Source of the DNA: Candidatus Aegiribacteria sp. MLS_C
GTDB taxonomy: Bacteria > Fermentibacterota > Fermentibacteria > Fermentibacterales > JCC-6
Direction of reading: 5' to 3'
DNA: 64,000 bases
Assembly: GCA_002030045.1 (NCBI GenBank)
Contig: LQBI01000013.1
Coordinates: 124,001-188,000 of the forward strand
Shown here: positions 9,208 through 17,444 of the stretch, piece by piece
Position numbering within the stretch: the first letter of the stretch is position 1
Layout of the letters: each line of letters starts with the position of its first letter
The notes under the pieces: generated by a model
The model's database searches: none
What the model was told of the DNA's origin: nothing
The model's input: the letters and a program-made list of their open reading frames with translations, nothing else
Position numbers and translations under genes: made by a program

Positions 9208-11223
9208 ATGTCAGAGGGTTTCGCGGAACAGGTCAGAAGGGGGATACCGGGCTCCATACCGCCGGTCCCGCCGGAGATCGAAGGGGTCAGCCACGCGCCG
9301 GCGCGACCCGACGTTCTCACGCCGGAGGAGAAGAAGCTTGCCCTGAGGAACGCCCTCCGCTACTTCCCCCGGGAATGGCACCGGGAACTCGCACCTGAGT
9401 TCGCCCGGGAGCTTCTGACCGACGGCAGGATATACATGCGCAGATTCAGGCCTTCATACGAGATGAAGGCGCGGCCGATCGGCGAGTACCCTGCCCGTAC
9501 CCTTCAGGCGGCGGCCATAATGCTGATGATACAGAACAACCTGGACCCCGCCGTGGCCCAGCATCCGATGGAACTCGTCACCTACGGGGGCAACGGCACC
9601 GTATTCCAGAACTGGGCCCAGTACCTGCTCACCATGAAGTACCTTTCGGAGATGACTTCGGAACAGACTCTGGTACTCTACTCGGGGCATCCGCTGGGAC
9701 TCTTCCCCTCACATCCCGATGCTCCCCGTGCGGTGGTCACCAACGGGATGGTGATACCCAACTACAGCTCCAGGGAGGACTACGACAGGATGGCGGCCCT
9801 TGGTGTCACATCCTACGGTCAGATGACCGCCGGCAGCTTCATGTACATAGGACCCCAGGGCATCGTTCACGGGACCACCATCACACTTCTCAACGCGGGC
9901 AGGAAGTACCTGGGGATACCTCCCGGCAAGGACCTGGCAGGAAGGCTCTTCGTGACTTCGGGACTGGGGGGCATGAGCGGAGCACAGGCAAAGGCCTCGG
10001 TCATAGCACGTGCCGTAGGGGTGATAGCAGAGATAAATCCCGCGGCGGTGAGGACCAGGCACGACCAGGGCTGGCTGCAGGAAGTGGAGGATGACCTGGA
10101 CCGGGTGCTCCTTCGGATCGACAGGGCCAGGAAGAACGGTGAAGCCCTTTCGCTGGGCTATGCCGGCAACGTGGTGGACCTCTGGGAGAGACTGGCGGAC
10201 GAGGGTTTCGAAGTGGACCTCGGAAGCGACCAGACATCCCTCCACAATCCGTTCTCCGGCGGCTACTACCCGGCTGGACTGTCCCTCGAGGAATCCAACA
10301 GGATGATGGTAAACGAGCCGGAGACCTTCAGGGAGATGGTCCGGGAATCGCTCAGGAGACAGGTGGCGGCCATCAACAGGCTGCACCGACGGGGCATGTC
10401 CTTCTGGGACTACGGCAACGCCTTCCTCCTGGAGGCTTCCAGGGCCGGCGCCGAGGGAATAATGGGTCCGGACGGGTCCTTCGCATACCCGTCCTACGTC
10501 GAGGATATAATGGGCCCCGTCTGCTTCGACTACGGCTTCGGTCCCTTCAGGTGGGTCTGCACCTCCTGCGACCCGGCGGACCTCCACACCACCGACAGGA
10601 TAGCGGGAGAGGTCCTGGAGGACATGGCGGGTGAAGCGGACCCGGAGACGAGGCAGCAGATGATGGACAACCTCCTCTGGATACGCCAGGCGGAATCGAA
10701 CAGGCTGGTGGTGGGCTCCCAGGCCAGGATACTCTACGCCGACCGCTCCGGAAGGATCGAGATGGCCCTGGCCTTCAACAGGGCCGTGGCCTCCGGTGCG
10801 ATATCCGCCCCGGTGGTTCTGGGAAGGGACCACCACGACGTCTCCGGCACCGATTCCCCTTACAGGGAGACGGCCAGCATAAGGGACGGGAGCATGTTCA
10901 CCGCGGACATGGCAGTGCAGAACGTGATAGGGGATTCCTTCAGGGGAGCCACCTGGGTCTCTTTGCACAACGGAGGCGGGGTAGGGTGGGGCGAGGTCGT
11001 CAACGGCGGTTTCGGCCTCCTTCTGGACGGTTCGGAGGAAGCCGCCGCAAGGGCTTCGGCCATGCTCAGCTGGGACGTCTCCAACGGCCTTGCGCGAAGG
11101 GCATGGGCCAGGAACCCGGGAGCGATCCAAGCCGCACGGAAGGCCATGGAGGCGGAACCCGGCATGCGCATCACCATGCCGGAAACGGCCGACGACGACC
11201 TTGTGGAAGACTGTTTCAACTGA
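9208..11223 (+). CDS. hutU: urocanate hydratase (long form)
   Basis: NAD+-dependent hydration of urocanate to imidazolonepropionate in histidine degradation. The 671 aa are longer than the roughly 555-aa HutU of Pseudomonas and close to the animal-type length. Family blocks seen are GNGTVFQNWAQYLLTMKYL, YSGHPLGLFPSHPDAPRAV, the glycine-rich VTSGLGGMSGAQAKA and DYGFGPFRWVCTSCDP, which carries candidate active-site Cys residues. GGGAGG precedes the ATG. No hutH, hutI or formiminotransferase gene is in this window, so the rest of the pathway must lie elsewhere or be absent. Confidence 0.95.
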   Translation: MSEGFAEQVRRGIPGSIPPVPPEIEGVSHAPARPDVLTPEEKKLALRNALRYFPREWHRELAPEFARELLTDGRIYMRRFRPSYEMKARPIGEYPARTLQAAAIMLMIQNNLDPAVAQHPMELVTYGGNGTVFQNWAQYLLTMKYLSEMTSEQTLVLYSGHPLGLFPSHPDAPRAVVTNGMVIPNYSSREDYDRMAALGVTSYGQMTAGSFMYIGPQGIVHGTTITLLNAGRKYLGIPPGKDLAGRLFVTSGLGGMSGAQAKASVIARAVGVIAEINPAAVRTRHDQGWLQEVEDDLDRVLLRIDRARKNGEALSLGYAGNVVDLWERLADEGFEVDLGSDQTSLHNPFSGGYYPAGLSLEESNRMMVNEPETFREMVRESLRRQVAAINRLHRRGMSFWDYGNAFLLEASRAGAEGIMGPDGSFAYPSYVEDIMGPVCFDYGFGPFRWVCTSCDPADLHTTDRIAGEVLEDMAGEADPETRQQMMDNLLWIRQAESNRLVVGSQARILYADRSGRIEMALAFNRAVASGAISAPVVLGRDHHDVSGTDSPYRETASIRDGSMFTADMAVQNVIGDSFRGATWVSLHNGGGVGWGEVVNGGFGLLLDGSEEAAARASAMLSWDVSNGLARRAWARNPGAIQAARKAMEAEPGMRITMPETADDDLVEDCFN

Positions 11224-11248
11224 GCAACGGGGCCTGAAAGGTAGAACT

Positions 11249-12325
11249 ATGAAAACCACACTGATACTTGCAGCCGTATGTTCTTCCGCCGCGATTTCAT
11301 GGGGCTTCCACGACGCCATGGAGAACGGGACCCCCGTCGCCAGTGTGACCTCGAGGCAGAGCGCCATGGGCGGGGTCTGGGCCCTTCCTTCCGGCGGACC
11401 GGCCTCGGTCTTCCTCAACCCGGCGGAACTCTCCATGCTGGACGGACCCACGGTCACCGGCTCCGCAGCGATAATCGAGTGGGAGTCCTCCATCATCGGG
11501 GAGAACACCTTAAACATCCTCGATACCGGGACCGGGGGCGCCGGAACCCTGGCCTTCGGCATGCCGCTGTCCGGCCGGCTCGCCGCGGGCGCCGGAATAG
11601 CCAGGGTCTCGGACTTCGGCTTCAACGGCTTGTGCACCATTATGGAACAGGTGGGGCCGGGACAGTTCCAGGTAAGTTCAATTCAGTTGCTTGACGCTCA
11701 GGGCTCCCTCTGGGAAGCCGGCGGAGGTATCTCCGCGGAGCTTTCCGACTGGCTTACGGTTGGAGTATCCGGTACGCTCAGGTTCGGCAGCGGCTCCTGG
11801 GACTGCCGCAACGTCTTCGTCAACCAGTCGGTCCCCGACGATACCCTCAGCGAAGCCTGGGAGGTATCGGACCCGGCGGTCCACGGCGGAGTCCTTATAC
11901 CGCTGGAGTTCGGGACCTTCGCGCTTTCCGGGACCAACGCCACTGACAGGTACCTCTCCAGGGTCGCCTTCGGTTTCCAGAGGGATTTCCGAATACTTGA
12001 CGGCAGCACGCTGGGATTCGAGTTCGACCTGCAGGACATCGAGGACAGGCCGTCATGGTCCGGCATGTTCTCGGCATTCCTCGCCGAGATGATACCTTCG
12101 GTACGCTCCACCTACAGCGTGGGGTTCACCAGGCCGGCGGATCCCAACCGCACCGCCCTCAGCATGGGCACCGGAGCCAGGATATTCCTGGGGAACGTGG
12201 ACCTCGACCTCGGAATCTCCTGGATCAGCAGGAGCAGGACTGGTTCTCTGTTCCCCGAGCCCTTCGTAGACAGCGTGGACGACGCCGGGACCTACTTCTC
12301 CGTCGGCATGAACTGGAGGCTCTAG
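11249..12325 (+). CDS. PorV/UPF0164-like outer-membrane beta-barrel protein
   Basis: A 358-aa exported protein. ATG at 11249 opens a signal peptide (MKTTLILAAVCSSAAISWG). The opening VTSRQSAMGGVWALPSGGP followed by ASVFLNPAELSML is typical of the PorV/UPF0164/FadL-like barrel family. Amphipathic strands and an aromatic C-terminus (FSVGMNWRL) fit an outer-membrane barrel. It starts 25 bp after hutU and is tail-to-tail, 1 nt apart, with a sorting-domain protein. A PorV-like shuttle role in type IX-like export is inference from family resemblance and context. Confidence 0.75.
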   Translation: MKTTLILAAVCSSAAISWGFHDAMENGTPVASVTSRQSAMGGVWALPSGGPASVFLNPAELSMLDGPTVTGSAAIIEWESSIIGENTLNILDTGTGGAGTLAFGMPLSGRLAAGAGIARVSDFGFNGLCTIMEQVGPGQFQVSSIQLLDAQGSLWEAGGGISAELSDWLTVGVSGTLRFGSGSWDCRNVFVNQSVPDDTLSEAWEVSDPAVHGGVLIPLEFGTFALSGTNATDRYLSRVAFGFQRDFRILDGSTLGFEFDLQDIEDRPSWSGMFSAFLAEMIPSVRSTYSVGFTRPADPNRTALSMGTGARIFLGNVDLDLGISWISRSRTGSLFPEPFVDSVDDAGTYFSVGMNWRL

Positions 12326-12326
12326 C

Positions 12327-13814
12327 TCAGGGACCCAGCAGGACGAACCCGGCGGATCCCCGGGGCTCTCCCCCGGAGAAGATAACCGCCGTGTATGAAC
12401 CGTCGGGAAGACCTGAAACGTCGAATTCCACGATACCTGCGACCGGCGCGGGAAGTACCGTCATGGCAGCCATCCTCCCGTCGGGGCCGTAAATCCCTAT
12501 TGCCGCTTCTTCCTGACCCTGGATGTCCATGAGGAACCTGGCGGTTCCGGTCACGGGGTTCTCCAGGAGCGAAAGACCGCGGGCGGTTGAAGCTTCAGCA
12601 CCCCCTCCGGTTCCGGAGCTGCCTGCCTCGTAGGCCCTCACCTCCGTGCCGGTCCCGCAGACCAGCATGGTCCCGTCACATGCCAGGGCAGGCCCGTCGA
12701 TCCCGCCGACCTGGTCGGACCAGAGCAGGTTCAGGGCGGCATCAAAAGCGTACAGGGTGGACCCGGACGAAACGTACAGCCTTCCCGCGGCGTCCGCCGC
12801 CATCCTGGTCCCGATGCCGGCGCCCACGTCCTGGGAGGAACCGGTCACCTGGCCGGTGGATGGATCGATCCTCAGGACCTGCCCCTCCCTGCCGTAGCAG
12901 TATACACTTCCGTCCTGCCCCACGGCGAAGGAGGCGAAGGGAACGTAACCCAGTTCCGCCTGCCACGTGATCGAAAGTCCGGTGCCGCTGTCCTCCAGCG
13001 CGAAGAGGTAGTCGGTGGTTGCGTTGTTCTGAGACCTGGGCGCATACACGGTCCCGTCGGGACCCGCGAAGGGAGCCGCCTGCTGCACGTAACCCCCTCC
13101 CAGCGGCGGGCTCTCGTACAGGAATGCTCCGTCATCAAGATCAAATGCCCTGATGGTCGGGCCGGATGCGCCTGCGGTCCAGCCGTAGACCCTGTCACCG
13201 TACACCGCCACCTCGGACCCTCCGCTGGTGGGAGAGTTCCTGGGCACCTGCCAGACCGTGGTCCCGTCGGAGGATTCCACGCGGATGATGCTGCCGAAAC
13301 AGCCCACCACGGGGTCACCGTCCGGTGCGAAGGAGAGTCCCTCGGTACTGCTCTCGTCCACGAGGTCCTCCGACCTCCAGATCCGGCTTCCGTCGAATGC
13401 GCTGAGGGCGTAGAGATATGATGAGTTGGTGTTGCCGGCCCTGGAGGCGTATACAACGGTGTCCCTGGCCGCCGACAGGTGGTTCCTCCAGTCGGTGGCC
13501 GGGAAGTCCACCGGAAGGTCGGCGGTCCAGTGAAGCGTTCCGTCGTGAATGTCGTAGGCGTAGATGAAGGTACCATGCAGCACGTCGGAGATGTCGAAGC
13601 AGCGGGCCGTGAACATGGTCTCTCCCGATATCACCGGCTGCCATGATATCACGGCGGAGGCTCCTCCCTGCCAGAGGAGACCGTCGTCGTCCGGGCCCGT
13701 CACGTCGCAGAACCCTGCCCTGCCCGGACTGCCGCCGGTGGCAACGTTCCATTCGGCCGCCGCGGCCAGTGGAAGCGGCAGCAGCAGAAAGACCAAAAGT
13801 CGCCTGTCCTTCAT
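12327..13814 (-). CDS. secreted PQQ-type beta-propeller protein with sorting domain
   Basis: A 495-aa exported protein of unknown substrate. The ATG at 13814 gives a signal peptide (MKDRRLLVFLLLPLPLAAAA) with GGGAG upstream, so the long in-frame extension to 14144 is rejected. Repeats of the PQQ/quinoprotein-propeller type (IYAYDIHDGTLHW, LYALSAFDGSRIW, VLRIDPSTGQV, LYAFDAALNLLW) build a beta-propeller, which in this class often acts in binding rather than catalysis. The last roughly 80 residues (LSLLENPVTGTARFLMDI onward, ending in VLLGP) look like a C-terminal sorting module. The start overlaps a small upstream ORF by ATGA. Confidence 0.85.
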   Translation of the reverse strand: MKDRRLLVFLLLPLPLAAAAEWNVATGGSPGRAGFCDVTGPDDDGLLWQGGASAVISWQPVISGETMFTARCFDISDVLHGTFIYAYDIHDGTLHWTADLPVDFPATDWRNHLSAARDTVVYASRAGNTNSSYLYALSAFDGSRIWRSEDLVDESSTEGLSFAPDGDPVVGCFGSIIRVESSDGTTVWQVPRNSPTSGGSEVAVYGDRVYGWTAGASGPTIRAFDLDDGAFLYESPPLGGGYVQQAAPFAGPDGTVYAPRSQNNATTDYLFALEDSGTGLSITWQAELGYVPFASFAVGQDGSVYCYGREGQVLRIDPSTGQVTGSSQDVGAGIGTRMAADAAGRLYVSSGSTLYAFDAALNLLWSDQVGGIDGPALACDGTMLVCGTGTEVRAYEAGSSGTGGGAEASTARGLSLLENPVTGTARFLMDIQGQEEAAIGIYGPDGRMAAMTVLPAPVAGIVEFDVSGLPDGSYTAVIFSGGEPRGSAGFVLLGP

Positions 13815-14038
13815 CTGATCTCCCGTCCTATGTGTTCCATTCCCTTCCGCCCGAGCCTTCCCGCGAGCTGCGAGGAGTACTTCCTCGGGTGTTCCTCCAG
13901 GTCCCTCCAGGGTCCGCCCACCATCAGCACGAGCCCGGGACCGGCCGGAAGCATCAATGCCTCCGGAACCGGCCCGGATGTCTCTCCCTGAAGGTGGGAT
14001 ATCCTCCTGCCCATGACCCGGCAGAACCTGAACGACAA
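13811..14038 (-). CDS. small hypothetical protein, weak DUF721/DciA resemblance
   Basis: A 75-codon reading frame from a TTG at 14038, open without stop back to 14140 (CTG at 14116 follows GGGAGG and could be a non-canonical start). Codon choice matches neighbouring genes (AGG, ATA, CCG, GGA). The stop overlaps the next gene's ATG as ATGA, which supports coding. RFCRVMGRRISHL, then GPGLVLMVGGPWRDL with a C-terminal IGREIR, loosely follows the DUF721/DciA pattern of a small helix, a beta-strand, a Trp and an Arg-rich end. The resemblance is weak and the start unresolved. Confidence 0.4.
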   Translation of the reverse strand: MSFRFCRVMGRRISHLQGETSGPVPEALMLPAGPGLVLMVGGPWRDLEEHPRKYSSQLAGRLGRKGMEHIGREIR

Positions 14039-14146
14039 CCGCGGGTATTCGGACCGCAGCCTGCCCAGCTCGCCTCCAAGGATCCCCTTCAGCCTCTCCC
14101 GGCCGTCCCCGTCCAGTTCCGTCCTCCCGGGTTGTCCGTATCAATG

Positions 14147-14176
14147 TTGACGCTTATCATTCATCGGGAATATAAA
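14147..14176 (+). promoter_or_regulatory. sigma70-like promoter of lipoprotein gene
   Basis: TTGACG (14147-14152), an 18-bp spacer and TATAAA (14171-14176) lie in an AT-rich pocket about 78 nt upstream of the lipoprotein ATG, leaving a leader of roughly 70 nt. Confidence 0.55.
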
Positions 14177-14253
14177 TGGTTTAATTCCCGGTACGGACAA
14201 AACCCAGACCGGAACATTTATGGACCGGACACAACTGGACGAGGGAGGAATAC

Positions 14254-14736
14254 ATGTACAGGATCACAGCGCTGTTCGCCGCCCTGACTCTCGTGGCGGC
14301 CTGCGGAGGAAGCGAAGGCGGGACACCGGGCGATGCAGTCACCGGAATGTTCGACGCACTCAGGGCCGGGGACGGGGAAACGGCTGTGGAATACATGTCC
14401 AGCAGCGCCCTGGTGGAGATGGAGGCTCAGCTGGAGATGCTGAAGGTGGACCCGGAGACCTCATCGCAGCAGCTGGCTCTGATAGGCATCGACATCGATG
14501 CCGGGGACATTCCCGGAATGACCGCCAGGGATTTCGCCGTGGTCATGATATCATCTCCGATGATGAAATCCGTGATGGAGACGGCGGAGGTGAGCATAGG
14601 CGAGGTCAGCATCGACGGGGACCTGGCAAGGGTGGAGGTCACCACCACGGTCATGGGCGAATCAGAGACCCACACCATCGACGTGGTGATGGAGGACGGC
14701 CGCTGGAAGGTCACCGAGTTCGGAATGAACATGTGA
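14254..14736 (+). CDS. predicted lipoprotein, DUF4878-like
   Basis: A 160-aa protein with a lipoprotein signal: MYRITALFAALTLVAACGG places the lipobox Cys at residue 17, so it should be membrane-anchored. The rest (a helix with DAVTGMFDALRAGDGETAVEYM, and a C-terminal beta region ending VVMEDGRWKVTEFGMNM) has the cystatin/NTF2-like look of DUF4878-type lipoproteins. GGGAGG precedes the ATG. Isolated on the plus strand and convergent with hydG. Function unknown. Confidence 0.75.
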   Translation: MYRITALFAALTLVAACGGSEGGTPGDAVTGMFDALRAGDGETAVEYMSSSALVEMEAQLEMLKVDPETSSQQLALIGIDIDAGDIPGMTARDFAVVMISSPMMKSVMETAEVSIGEVSIDGDLARVEVTTTVMGESETHTIDVVMEDGRWKVTEFGMNM

Positions 14737-14774
14737 TCCCGATCCGACCCTTCTGACAGCAGGGGCCTGTCCCT

Positions 14775-16247
14775 CTACAGGTACAGGTCCCTCTCCCCCG
14801 CCCCGATCCTCTCGAGAAGTCCTTTCACCCTGGTTCTCAGGTCCTCTCCCGGCAGCCTGGAGAGTTCCTCGCCGATAAGCCTCCAGCCCTTATCCCTGGT
14901 CTCGTTGGAAGCGTAATCGTCGAGGTACTCGGCAAAGGTCAGTATGGCGTTCGGCATGCAGAGGGTGTGTACGCTGCCGCTCCTGGCAACGTCCATGAAG
15001 TACCGGCCGGTCCTGCCGCACCTGTAGCCTGCGGTGCAGAAGCTTGTTATCATGCCCTGGTCCACCAGGTCCGATATGACCTCCTCGAGCGAGCGCTCGT
15101 CAGAGAGACGGAACTGTTCCTTCTCGTACCTCTTCTCACCGGTGGCGTAGCATCCCACGCCGATGTTGGACCCTGCGTCCAGCTGGGTGATGCCCAGGGG
15201 TATGACGTCCCTCCTGACCTTCTCCGGCTCCCTGGCGGTCAGTATCATGCCGGTGTAGGGCACGGACAGTCTTATCACGGTGACCAGCTTCATGAAGTCG
15301 TCGTCGCCTACCAGATGATCCGGGTTTTCCACGAAGGGTGTGTTCAGGGCAGGCTCCAGCCTGGGGAAGCTGATCGTGTGCGGACCCACCCCCCCGAAAC
15401 TCCTCTCGAGGTCCATTGTGTGCAGCAGCAGCGCCATCACCTCGAACCTGTGGTCGAAGAGCCCGAAGAGAGCGCCCATGCCCACGTCGTCAACTCCGGC
15501 CTCCATGGCCCGGTGAAGGGCGTAGAGCCTCCATCTCATGTCCCCCTTCAGGGTCTCGGGGGGATGGACCCTCCTGTAGGTGGCCGGATGGTAAGTCTCC
15601 TGGAATACCTGAAAGGTGCCTATGCCCACCTCCGAGAGTTTTCGAAGGTCATCGACGCCCAGCGGAGCCGCGTTGATGTTGGCCCTGCGTATCTCGTCGC
15701 CGCCGTGCTTAGTACCGTAGACCACCTCCAGCGTATGGGCGATGAAGTCCGCTCCGCTGGAGGGATGCTCACCGTATACCATTATCAGGCGCTTGTGCCC
15801 CCGGGCCGCGAGGGTCCTCACCTCGGCCTCTATCTCGTCGTCGTCGAGCCTCTTCCTGCTGACGGCGGCGTTCTCCCTGCGGAAACCGCAGTAGGCGCAG
15901 TTGTTCACGCAGTAGTTCGATATGTAGAGCGGGGCGAAGAATACGATCCGCCTCCCGTAGACCTTCTGCTTTATACTAAGGCCGGCGGAATGCATCTCCT
16001 GCCAGAGATCCCCGTTCCGGCAGTTCAGCAGCGCCGCGGTCTCGCCGGGATCGAGCCTCTCCAGCTCGAGAGACTTGGCGATTATCTCCCTTATCCTGGA
16101 GTCGGAGGGTTCCCTGTTGGCCTCCAGCTCACGCCATATGAGTTCCTCATTCACGAAGTCCCTTCCGTTCCTGAGATAGCGGTCCACCTCGTCGGGCTTC
16201 ACCACCGACCGTATCCAGCTCCTCTCAGTACCGGTGAGGACGTCCAT
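14775..16247 (-). CDS. hydG: HydG-family radical SAM enzyme, variant C-terminal cluster motif
   Basis: HydG cleaves tyrosine to supply CO and CN for the [FeFe]-hydrogenase H-cluster. The 490 aa show the radical SAM motif CVNNCAYCGF (CX3CX2C, about residue 110) within APLYISNYC, and family-typical GEHPSSGADFI, QVFQETYHPATYRRVHP and GALFGLFDHRFE. In characterised HydG the second cluster uses CX2CX22C (FCTACYR..., then C). Here it reads FCTAGYRCGRTGRYF and a later Cys, giving CX5CX20C. The reading frame is continuous, so this is a real substitution. No HydE, HydF or hydrogenase is in the window. It starts 1 nt after the mrp stop, so the two are coupled. Confidence 0.85.
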   Translation of the reverse strand: MDVLTGTERSWIRSVVKPDEVDRYLRNGRDFVNEELIWRELEANREPSDSRIREIIAKSLELERLDPGETAALLNCRNGDLWQEMHSAGLSIKQKVYGRRIVFFAPLYISNYCVNNCAYCGFRRENAAVSRKRLDDDEIEAEVRTLAARGHKRLIMVYGEHPSSGADFIAHTLEVVYGTKHGGDEIRRANINAAPLGVDDLRKLSEVGIGTFQVFQETYHPATYRRVHPPETLKGDMRWRLYALHRAMEAGVDDVGMGALFGLFDHRFEVMALLLHTMDLERSFGGVGPHTISFPRLEPALNTPFVENPDHLVGDDDFMKLVTVIRLSVPYTGMILTAREPEKVRRDVIPLGITQLDAGSNIGVGCYATGEKRYEKEQFRLSDERSLEEVISDLVDQGMITSFCTAGYRCGRTGRYFMDVARSGSVHTLCMPNAILTFAEYLDDYASNETRDKGWRLIGEELSRLPGEDLRTRVKGLLERIGAGERDLYL

Positions 16248-16248
16248 T

Positions 16249-17073
16249 TCATCCCTCTCCGTCGCCGGCCGCGGTCTCGGACCTTTTCAGGAGGTCCGAT
16301 ACTATTCCCTCGAAGACCCTGGCGAAATCGGTCTTGCCCTGATGGTAGACGAAGGGCTTCCCCTCCTCGCCGGAGGAGACTATAGCCGGCTCGATGGGTA
16401 TTCGGCCCAGGAAGTGGACCCCCATCTGCTTCGCCATCTCCTCTCCGCCTCCGGACCCGAACAGGTCGGTCCTGTGGCCGCAGTGGGGACAGACGAACCC
16501 GGACATGTTCTCGATGACACCCAGGACCGGAAGCTTGAGGGCCCTGCAGAACTGTATCGACCTCCTGACGTCGGACAGGGACATCTCCTGGGGAGTGGTC
16601 ACTATCACAGCACCGGTTGGGTCCGGGACCAGCTGGACCACCGACAGGGGCTCATCGCCGGTGCCGGGAGGACAGTCCACCACCATGAAGTCCAGTTCTC
16701 CCCACTCCACGTCCTCGAAGAGCTGCTTTATCACGTTCATCTTCATGGGCCCTCTCCAGATGACCGGATCCGTCCTGCTTCCAAGCAGGAAATCCACTGA
16801 TATCACCCTGAGCGCGCCCATTTCAGCCGGATGCAGGGTCTTTCCGTCGTCTGAGTACACCCTGGTCCCCTCCATTCCAAGCAGCTTGGGAATGCTCGGA
16901 CCGTGGAAGTCAGTGTCCAGCAGCCCGGTGGTGAATCCCTGCAGCGAAAGGGAGATGGCCAGGTTGGCCGCCACGGTGCTCTTCCCCACGCCCCCCTTGC
17001 CCGAGAGCACGAGGATGGTCTTCTCAGCAGGCGAACTCTGGAGTCTGTAAGGCTGTCTCTTCTCTTCCGCCAT
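16249..17073 (-). CDS. mrp: Mrp/NBP35-family iron-sulfur carrier ATPase
   Basis: A 274-aa P-loop ATPase that assembles and transfers [4Fe-4S] clusters. Seen are the deviant Walker A LSGKGGVGKSTVAANLA, the switch region VDCPPGTGDEPLSV, and the paired cysteines of FVCPHCGHRTDLFG that hold the bridging cluster at the dimer interface. The start at 17073 has AAGGTG upstream and removes an improbable 135-residue extension. It is immediately upstream of and translationally coupled to the HydG-like gene, so it may serve that enzyme's clusters. Confidence 0.93.
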   Translation of the reverse strand: MAEEKRQPYRLQSSPAEKTILVLSGKGGVGKSTVAANLAISLSLQGFTTGLLDTDFHGPSIPKLLGMEGTRVYSDDGKTLHPAEMGALRVISVDFLLGSRTDPVIWRGPMKMNVIKQLFEDVEWGELDFMVVDCPPGTGDEPLSVVQLVPDPTGAVIVTTPQEMSLSDVRRSIQFCRALKLPVLGVIENMSGFVCPHCGHRTDLFGSGGGEEMAKQMGVHFLGRIPIEPAIVSSGEEGKPFVYHQGKTDFARVFEGIVSDLLKRSETAAGDGEG

Positions 17074-17168
17074 GGCATTCGCACCTTTCAGTTTGTCGTT
17101 CGGGCCTTCATCGCCAGAACTGGATAATATACTGCCTTCCTCCGACGGGTAGGGATTATGGGCGGTCT

Positions 17169-17197
17169 TTGACACAGGTCGGCGGACCTCGTATTGT
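17169..17197 (+). promoter_or_regulatory. sigma70 promoter of cysteine leader and synthase transcript
   Basis: TTGACA (17169-17174), exactly 17 bp, then TATTGT (17192-17197), the closest match to consensus in the window. A start site near 17204 would sit about 16 nt upstream of the leader ATG at 17220. Confidence 0.65.
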
Positions 17198-17219
17198 TCC
17201 CGGAACCCGGGAGGATAAC

Positions 17220-17270
17220 ATGTACCTGCAGACCGAGTGCCAGATATGTACAGAGACGGGTTTCCGGTAG
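17220..17270 (+). CDS. putative 16-aa leader peptide with two Cys codons
   Basis: A short ORF (MYLQTECQICTETGFR) behind a strong GGGAGG ribosome site and directly downstream of the 17169 promoter. It has Cys codons at 17238-17240 (TGC) and 17247-17249 (TGT). An intrinsic terminator follows at 17300-17321 and a cysteine synthase-family gene at 17445. Size, position and content fit an attenuation leader that senses charged tRNA-Cys. A free-standing CxxC micropeptide is the alternative. Inference from sequence only. Confidence 0.5.
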   Translation: MYLQTECQICTETGFR

Positions 17271-17305
17271 GTGGGGAAATGAGTGCACACGTCGAGTCAC
17301 CCGCC
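17270..17305 (+). promoter_or_regulatory. candidate antiterminator pairing of the cys attenuator
   Basis: GGTGGG (17270-17275), starting on the last base of the leader stop codon, can pair with CCCGCC (17300-17305, the left arm of the terminator) with one G-U pair. A ribosome stalled at the Cys codons would leave it free and block the terminator. A ribosome finishing at the stop would cover it and allow termination. Confidence 0.45.
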
Positions 17306-17321
17306 TTCCGGCGGGTTTTTT
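17300..17321 (+). terminator. intrinsic terminator between leader peptide and cysteine synthase gene
   Basis: Perfect 6-bp stem CCCGCC/GGCGGG with a TTCC loop followed by six Ts (17316-17321). It lies between the leader ORF and the synthase gene on the plus strand. There is no matching T tract for the minus-strand mrp gene. Confidence 0.75.
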
Positions 17322-17444
17322 GTTCCATTCCGAGAGGCGGTATGCGGCCGGGAAGATACCACTCCGTCCGCTCCTTCTGTGGAATTCCGGGAACAGGTCT
17401 GTTGCCGGGATTCAAATACCAGGAGGAGATGAAGAAGGAGGAGG

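Noticed and set aside
9709-11640. Long minus-strand frame (643 codons) opposite the urocanase gene.
   Set aside because: The plus strand encodes an unmistakable urocanase; the opposite translation is low-complexity with no recognisable features.
13815-14144. N-terminal extension of the PQQ-type protein to 14144.
   Set aside because: The extension is Arg/Gly-rich and would bury the signal peptide. The ATG at 13814 has a ribosome site and overlaps another frame's stop.
15001-15060. Frameshift as explanation for the odd HydG cysteine motif.
   Set aside because: The frame is continuous on both sides and all flanking family residues align. Only codon substitutions are needed.
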